This document shows, one piece after another, positions 12,633 through 16,142 of a stretch of 16,142 nucleotides of DNA. Under the pieces are notes generated by a model. That model did no database searches, was not told the DNA's origin, and was given only the letters and a program-made list of their open reading frames with translations. The translations under genes and the position numbers were made by a program. Every line of letters begins with the position of its first letter. Positions within the stretch are counted from its first letter, which is position 1. This stretch comes from an uncultured Eubacterium sp. (GTDB lineage Bacteria; Bacillota; Clostridia; Lachnospirales; Lachnospiraceae): positions 1 to 16,142 of the forward strand of contig URQO01000043.1 in assembly GCA_900550135.1 (NCBI GenBank). The letters are read 5' to 3'.

Positions 12633-12748
12633 TGAGAAATTATCCTTGAAGGTTTTATATATGTAGTTAATCGCAGATTGATTACAAAACTGTTCTAGGA
12701 TGATCGCGGCAATGCGATCCGCTGTAGATTAAACAGGAGGTAATTATA
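12633..12748 (+). promoter_or_regulatory. Long rpsJ-rplC spacer with hairpin
   Basis: The 116-base gap is longer than the other gaps in this operon. It holds a perfect hairpin GATCGC-GGCAAT-GCGATC (12702-12719) ending about 16 bases before the rplC Shine-Dalgarno, and a weaker ATC/GAT-rich fold before it (12670-12683). No T run follows, so it is not a terminator; it might be an RNA-processing or translational control site. Confidence 0.4.
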
Positions 12749-13378
12749 ATGAAGAAAGCTATTTTAGCAAGAAAAGTTGGAATGACTCAGATTTTCAACG
12801 AAGCTGGCGAATTAGTACCTGTAACAGTTCTTCAGGCTGGTCCTTGTGTAGTAACACAGGTTAAGACAGTTGAGAACGATGGTTACGCAGCAGTACAGGT
12901 TGGTTTCGAAGATATCAGAGAAAAACTTGTAAACAAACCAGTTAAGGGAATGTTTGACAAGGCAGGCGTATCTTACAAGAGATATGTAAGAGAATTTAAA
13001 CTCGAAGGTGAGTATGCAGTAAAAGATGAAATCAAAGCTGATGTATTTGAAGCTGGAGATAAGATTGATGCTACTGCAATTGCAAAGGGAAAAGGTTTCC
13101 AGGGCGCAATTAAGAGACACGGACAGTCAAGAGGACCTATGGCTCATGGTTCAAAATACCACAGACATGCAGGTTCAAACGGCGCTTGTTCATCACCTAG
13201 TAAAGTATTCAAAGGAAAGAGAATGCCTGGTCACATGGGTGGCAAGAAGGTTACAACTCAGAACCTTGAAATCGTTAGAGTTGACGCAGAAAAGAATTTA
13301 CTCTTAGTTAAAGGTGCTGTACCGGGACCTAAGAAAGCTTTAGTAACAATTAAAGAATCTGTTAAAGCCGGTAAGTAG
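12749..13378 (+). CDS. rplC: 50S ribosomal protein L3
   Basis: A 209-residue early-assembly protein of the large subunit that reaches towards the peptidyl transferase centre. It begins MKKAILARKVGMTQIFNEAGELVPVTVLQAGP, carries the extended loop GKGFQGAIKRHGQSRGPMAHGSKYHRHAGSNGA and the basic KRMPGHMGGKKVTTQNLEIVRVD. The loop contains the Gln (in GQSRG) that is methylated in some bacteria. Length is normal. AGGAGG lies eight bases before the ATG. Confidence 0.98.
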   Translation: MKKAILARKVGMTQIFNEAGELVPVTVLQAGPCVVTQVKTVENDGYAAVQVGFEDIREKLVNKPVKGMFDKAGVSYKRYVREFKLEGEYAVKDEIKADVFEAGDKIDATAIAKGKGFQGAIKRHGQSRGPMAHGSKYHRHAGSNGACSSPSKVFKGKRMPGHMGGKKVTTQNLEIVRVDAEKNLLLVKGAVPGPKKALVTIKESVKAGK

Positions 13379-13401
13379 TATTTGAAAGGAGGAACGCACA
13401 G

Positions 13402-14022
13402 ATGGCAAAAGTATCTGTTTTAAATATGGAAGGAAGCGAAGTTGGAACAATCGAACTTAGCGATGCAGTATTTGGTGTGGAAGTAAATGAAAACTTAGTT
13501 CACCAGGCTGTAGTTAGCCAGCTCGCAAATAACCGTCAGGGTACACAGAAAGCTAAAACTCGTTCAGAAGTTAGCGGTGGCGGTAGAAAACCATGGAGAC
13601 AGAAAGGAACAGGTCATGCAAGACAGGGTTCAACAAGATCTCCACAGTGGACAGGCGGCGGAGTTGTATTTGCTCCAACACCAAGAGATTATTCATTCAA
13701 AATGAATAAAAAAGAAAAAAGATTAGCTCTTAAGTCAGCATTGACATCAAGAGTTAACGAAGGAAAGTTAATCGTAGTTGATGAATTAAAGTTTGACGCT
13801 CCTAAGACAAAGGAATTTGCAAAGGTTATGGCAAACTTAAAGGCTGAAAAAGCATTAGTAGTATTAAATGAAAACAATGCAAATACAGTTAAGTCAGCTA
13901 AGAACATCCCTACAGTGAAAACTGCTTTAACAAATACAATCAACGTATTTGATATTCTTAAATACGATACAGTTGTTGTTACAAGCGAGGCAGTTGCAGC
14001 AATCGAGGAGGTATACGCATAA
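13402..14022 (+). CDS. rplD: 50S ribosomal protein L4
   Basis: A 206-residue protein whose globular domain sits on the subunit surface and whose loop lines the exit tunnel. The loop (about residues 44-95) reads RQGTQKAKTRSEVSGGGRKPWRQKGTGHARQGS, the family signature. In enteric bacteria L4 is also the feedback repressor of this operon, which makes it the first candidate for acting on the leader at 12094-12317. AAAGGAGG precedes the ATG. Its stop TAA overlaps the ATG of rplW by one base. Confidence 0.98.
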   Translation: MAKVSVLNMEGSEVGTIELSDAVFGVEVNENLVHQAVVSQLANNRQGTQKAKTRSEVSGGGRKPWRQKGTGHARQGSTRSPQWTGGGVVFAPTPRDYSFKMNKKEKRLALKSALTSRVNEGKLIVVDELKFDAPKTKEFAKVMANLKAEKALVVLNENNANTVKSAKNIPTVKTALTNTINVFDILKYDTVVVTSEAVAAIEEVYA

Positions 14023-14321
14023 TGGCAGATTTAAAATATTATGACGTCATCTTAAAGCCAGTCGTTACTGAAAAAAGTATGACTGCTATGGGCGAAAAGA
14101 AATACACATTTTACGTAAATCCAGATGCAACTAAGACTCAGGTTAAAGAAGCAGTTGAGAGAATGTTCGAGGGTGCTAAAGTTGCTAAAGTTAACACAAT
14201 GAACTTAAATGGTAAAAAGAAAAGAAGAGGCATGGTTTACGGAAGAACTGCTGCTAAGAAAAAAGCCATTGTTCAGTTAACACAGGATAGTGCAGATATT
14301 CAGATTTTTGAAGGTCTGTAA
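14022..14321 (+). CDS. rplW: 50S ribosomal protein L23
   Basis: A 99-residue protein at the tunnel exit that provides a docking site for trigger factor and signal recognition particle. It begins with the family pattern YYDVILKPVVTEKSMTAMGEKKYTFYVNPDATKTQVKEAVE and has the basic loop NGKKKRRGMVYGRTAAKKKA. The ATG shares one base with the rplD stop (TAATG), so the two are probably translationally coupled. A GAGGAGG lies inside the end of rplD. Confidence 0.98.
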   Translation: MADLKYYDVILKPVVTEKSMTAMGEKKYTFYVNPDATKTQVKEAVERMFEGAKVAKVNTMNLNGKKKRRGMVYGRTAAKKKAIVQLTQDSADIQIFEGL

Positions 14322-14395
14322 GATTTAAAGATAACAGGAAATTATACGCATAAAAGCGTGATATCAAATATTCGGAAACGAAAGGAGTGAAAGTA

Positions 14396-15238
14396 ATGGG
14401 AATCAAAACTTATAACCCATATACACCTTCCAGAAGACATATGACCGGATCTGATTTTTCAGAGATCACAAAGAAAAGTCCTGAGAAATCTCTCACTTAT
14501 TCTTTAAAGAAAAATTCCGGCCGTAACAACCAGGGTAAAATCACAGTTAGACATCGTGGCGGCGGTGCTAAGAAGAAATATAGATTAATCGATTTCAAGA
14601 GAAATAAAGATGGTATTCCAGCAAAAGTTGTTGCTATCGAATACGATCCAAACAGAACAGCAAACATTGCTTTAATCTGTTACGTAGATGGACAGAAGTC
14701 CTACATTATTGCACCTAATAAATTAGAGGTTGGCACAACAATCATGAACGGTCCAGATGCTGAAATTCATATTGGAAACTGCCTTCCACTTGAGAATATC
14801 CCAGTTGGTACAGAAATTCACAACATTGAGATGCATCCTGGAAAAGGAGCTCAGTTAGTTCGTTCCGCTGGTAACTCCGCACAGCTTATGGCTAAGGAAG
14901 GAAAATATGCAACATTAAGACTTCCATCCGGAGAAATGAGAATGGTTCCTTTAAACTGTCGTGCTACAATCGGTCAGGTTGGAAACATCGAACATGACCT
15001 TATCAACATTGGTAAAGCAGGACGTAAACGTCACATGGGAATCCGTCCTACAGTTCGTGGTTCTGTTATGAACCCTAACGATCATCCACACGGTGGTGGA
15101 GAAGGTAAGGCTAGTATCGGTCGTCCAGGTCCATGTACTCCATGGGGTAAACCGGCACTCGGCTTAAAGACCAGAAAGAAAAACAAACATTCTAACAAAT
15201 TGATCGTAAGAACAAGAGACGGAAAGAACGTTAAATAA
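14396..15238 (+). CDS. rplB: 50S ribosomal protein L2
   Basis: A 280-residue primary rRNA-binding protein needed for subunit joining and peptidyl transfer. Landmarks are MGIKTYNPYTPSRRHMTGSDF at the N-terminus, HRGGGAKKKYRLIDFKR, and the C-terminal NPNDHPHGGGEGKASIGRPGPCTPWGKP, whose His lies near the active centre. The start is the ATG at 14396, eight bases after AAAGGAG; an in-frame GTG at 14387 overlaps the Shine-Dalgarno and is rejected. The gap of 74 bases after rplW contains only a small ACGC/GCGT hairpin near 14346-14359. Confidence 0.98.
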   Translation: MGIKTYNPYTPSRRHMTGSDFSEITKKSPEKSLTYSLKKNSGRNNQGKITVRHRGGGAKKKYRLIDFKRNKDGIPAKVVAIEYDPNRTANIALICYVDGQKSYIIAPNKLEVGTTIMNGPDAEIHIGNCLPLENIPVGTEIHNIEMHPGKGAQLVRSAGNSAQLMAKEGKYATLRLPSGEMRMVPLNCRATIGQVGNIEHDLINIGKAGRKRHMGIRPTVRGSVMNPNDHPHGGGEGKASIGRPGPCTPWGKPALGLKTRKKNKHSNKLIVRTRDGKNVK

Positions 15239-15253
15239 TTAAGGAGGTAACTC

Positions 15254-15535
15254 ATGGCTCGTTCATTAAAAAAAGGACCATTTGCTGATGCAAGTTTATT
15301 AAAAAAAGTAGATGCGATGAATCAGTCCGGCGACAAGAGTGTTATTAAGACATGGTCCCGCCGTTCTACTATCTTCCCATCCTTCGTAGGTCATACCTTC
15401 GCAGTTCATGATGGAAGAAAACATGTACCTGTATATGTTACAGAAGATATGGTTGGACATAAATTAGGAGAATTCGTTGCAACCAGAACATACAGAGGAC
15501 ATGGAAAAGACGAAAAGAAGAGTAAAGTTAGATAG
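15254..15535 (+). CDS. rpsS: 30S ribosomal protein S19
   Basis: A 93-residue protein of the small subunit head that contacts the large subunit and the A-site tRNA. It reads MARSLKKGPFADASLLKKVDAMN, then KTWSRRSTIFPSFVGHTFAVHDGRKHVPVYVTEDMVGHKLGEF, all standard for the family. AAGGAGG precedes the ATG, 15 bases after the end of rplB. Confidence 0.98.
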   Translation: MARSLKKGPFADASLLKKVDAMNQSGDKSVIKTWSRRSTIFPSFVGHTFAVHDGRKHVPVYVTEDMVGHKLGEFVATRTYRGHGKDEKKSKVR

Positions 15536-15562
15536 ATAACAGCCTGAAAGGAGGGTTCATCC

Positions 15563-15949
15563 ATGGCAAAAGGACATAGATCCCAGATTAAAAGAGAGAG
15601 AAATGCAAATAAAGATAACAGACCATCTGCTAAGCTTTCTTACGCTAGATGTTCTGTAACAAAAGCATGTTTCGTACTTGATGCCATCAGAGGTAAAGAT
15701 GTTGAAACAGCTTTAGGAATTTTAGAATATAATCCAAGATATGCTTCAGAAATCATTGGAAAGTTATTAAAATCTGCCATTGCAAACGCAGAGAACAATA
15801 ATGGCATGAATAGAGAGAACCTTTATGTAGCAGAGTGTTACGCAGATAAAGGACCTACAATGAAGAGAATACAGCCTAGAGCACAGGGCCGTGCTTACAG
15901 AATCGAAAAGAGACAGTGCCATATTACTGTTGTTCTGGATGAAAGATAA
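15563..15949 (+). CDS. rplV: 50S ribosomal protein L22
   Basis: A 128-residue protein whose beta-hairpin lines the exit tunnel next to L4. The family is clear from ARCSVTKACFVLDAIRGKDVETALGILEYNPRYASEIIGKLLKSAIANAENN and the C-terminal GPTMKRIQPRAQGRAYRIEKRQCHITVVL, the tunnel hairpin region in which macrolide-resistance changes are known in other bacteria. The N-terminal 20 residues are a basic extension (AKGHRSQIKRERNANKDNR), somewhat longer than in Escherichia coli. AAAGGAGGG precedes the ATG. Confidence 0.98.
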   Translation: MAKGHRSQIKRERNANKDNRPSAKLSYARCSVTKACFVLDAIRGKDVETALGILEYNPRYASEIIGKLLKSAIANAENNNGMNRENLYVAECYADKGPTMKRIQPRAQGRAYRIEKRQCHITVVLDER

Positions 15950-15960
15950 GGAGGTTTACA

Positions 15961-16142
15961 ATGGGACAGAAAGTTAATCCTCATGGTTTAAGAGTCGGCG
16001 TTATCAAAGAATGGGATTCTAGATGGTACGCAGAAAAAGACTTTGCAGATAACCTGGTAGAAGATAACAAGATCAGAACATTTCTGAAAAAGAAATTATA
16101 CAGTGCAGGTGTTTCCAAGATCGAGATCGAAAGAGCATCTGA
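15961..16142 (+). CDS. rpsC: 30S ribosomal protein S3 (5' part, runs off the window)
   Basis: The first 60 codons of S3, a protein at the mRNA entry of the small subunit with RNA-unwinding activity. It begins MGQKVNPHGLRVGVIKEWDSRWYAEKDFADNL and continues into the start of the KH domain region (KKKLYSAGVSKIEIERAS). The AAGGAGG ribosome binding site overlaps the stop of rplV. The gene is cut by the window end, not broken. Confidence 0.97.
   Translation, partial: MGQKVNPHGLRVGVIKEWDSRWYAEKDFADNLVEDNKIRTFLKKKLYSAGVSKIEIERAS

Noticed and set aside
12812..13307. Long open frames on other strands and frames within rplC
   Set aside because: They lie fully inside a confident L3 gene and have no ribosome binding site or family resemblance.

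Overview
The window is AT-rich DNA, by eye about one third G+C, with near-consensus AGGAGG-type ribosome binding sites throughout. It looks like a low-G+C Gram-positive of class Clostridia, and the r-protein sequences, the DUF2798 protein, the cluster-type aldo/keto reductase and the S10 operon order suggest a Lachnospiraceae-like gut or rumen bacterium. Species cannot be fixed from the sequence. Bases 1-33 are not genomic: they match the Illumina TruSeq read-1 adapter, so the left edge is the raw end of an assembled contig.

Layout. 34-420: non-coding, with a structured region that reads as a terminator on the minus strand, then a palindromic promoter element. 421-1678 (+): a VOC/glyoxalase-fold protein, a nucleoside 2-deoxyribosyltransferase-like protein and an unrecognised basic protein. 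1704-3655 (+): an ECF sigma factor behind a possible ECF-type promoter, followed by a membrane-anchored protein placed as its anti-sigma factor. 3798-4262 (-): a DUF2798 membrane protein whose leader can hide its own ribosome binding site. 4521-5191 (+): a second copy of the palindromic promoter element driving an aldo/keto reductase that has lost its middle and is a pseudogene. 5275-7544 (+): a small four-helix membrane protein, then adenine deaminase. 7644-8642: a divergent pair, an XRE regulator (-) and a two-helix membrane protein with a PH-like tail (+), around a palindrome-rich gap. 8769-11163 (-): two tandem secreted paralogues with PPC-like, BIG2 and FN3-like domains. 11325-11882 (+): a MazEF-type toxin-antitoxin pair behind a 23-bp perfect inverted repeat that contains its promoter. 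11895-12042: a 148-bp structured element bounded by inverted repeats. 12059-16142 (+): the start of the S10 ribosomal protein operon (S10, L3, L4, L23, L2, S19, L22, start of S3) with a long folded leader.

The ribosomal operon is conserved housekeeping DNA. Everything to its left is accessory: small modules, each with its own promoter and terminator, and with transcription direction changing often. The recurring theme is control by symmetry: at least three promoters or leaders (VOC, aldo/keto reductase, mazE) lie inside long inverted repeats, and the DUF2798 and rpsJ leaders can each fold so that the ribosome binding site is paired. The most unusual item is the repeated palindromic promoter in front of two unrelated genes that may both deal with reactive carbonyls. 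No tRNA, rRNA, CRISPR array or intact insertion sequence was seen.
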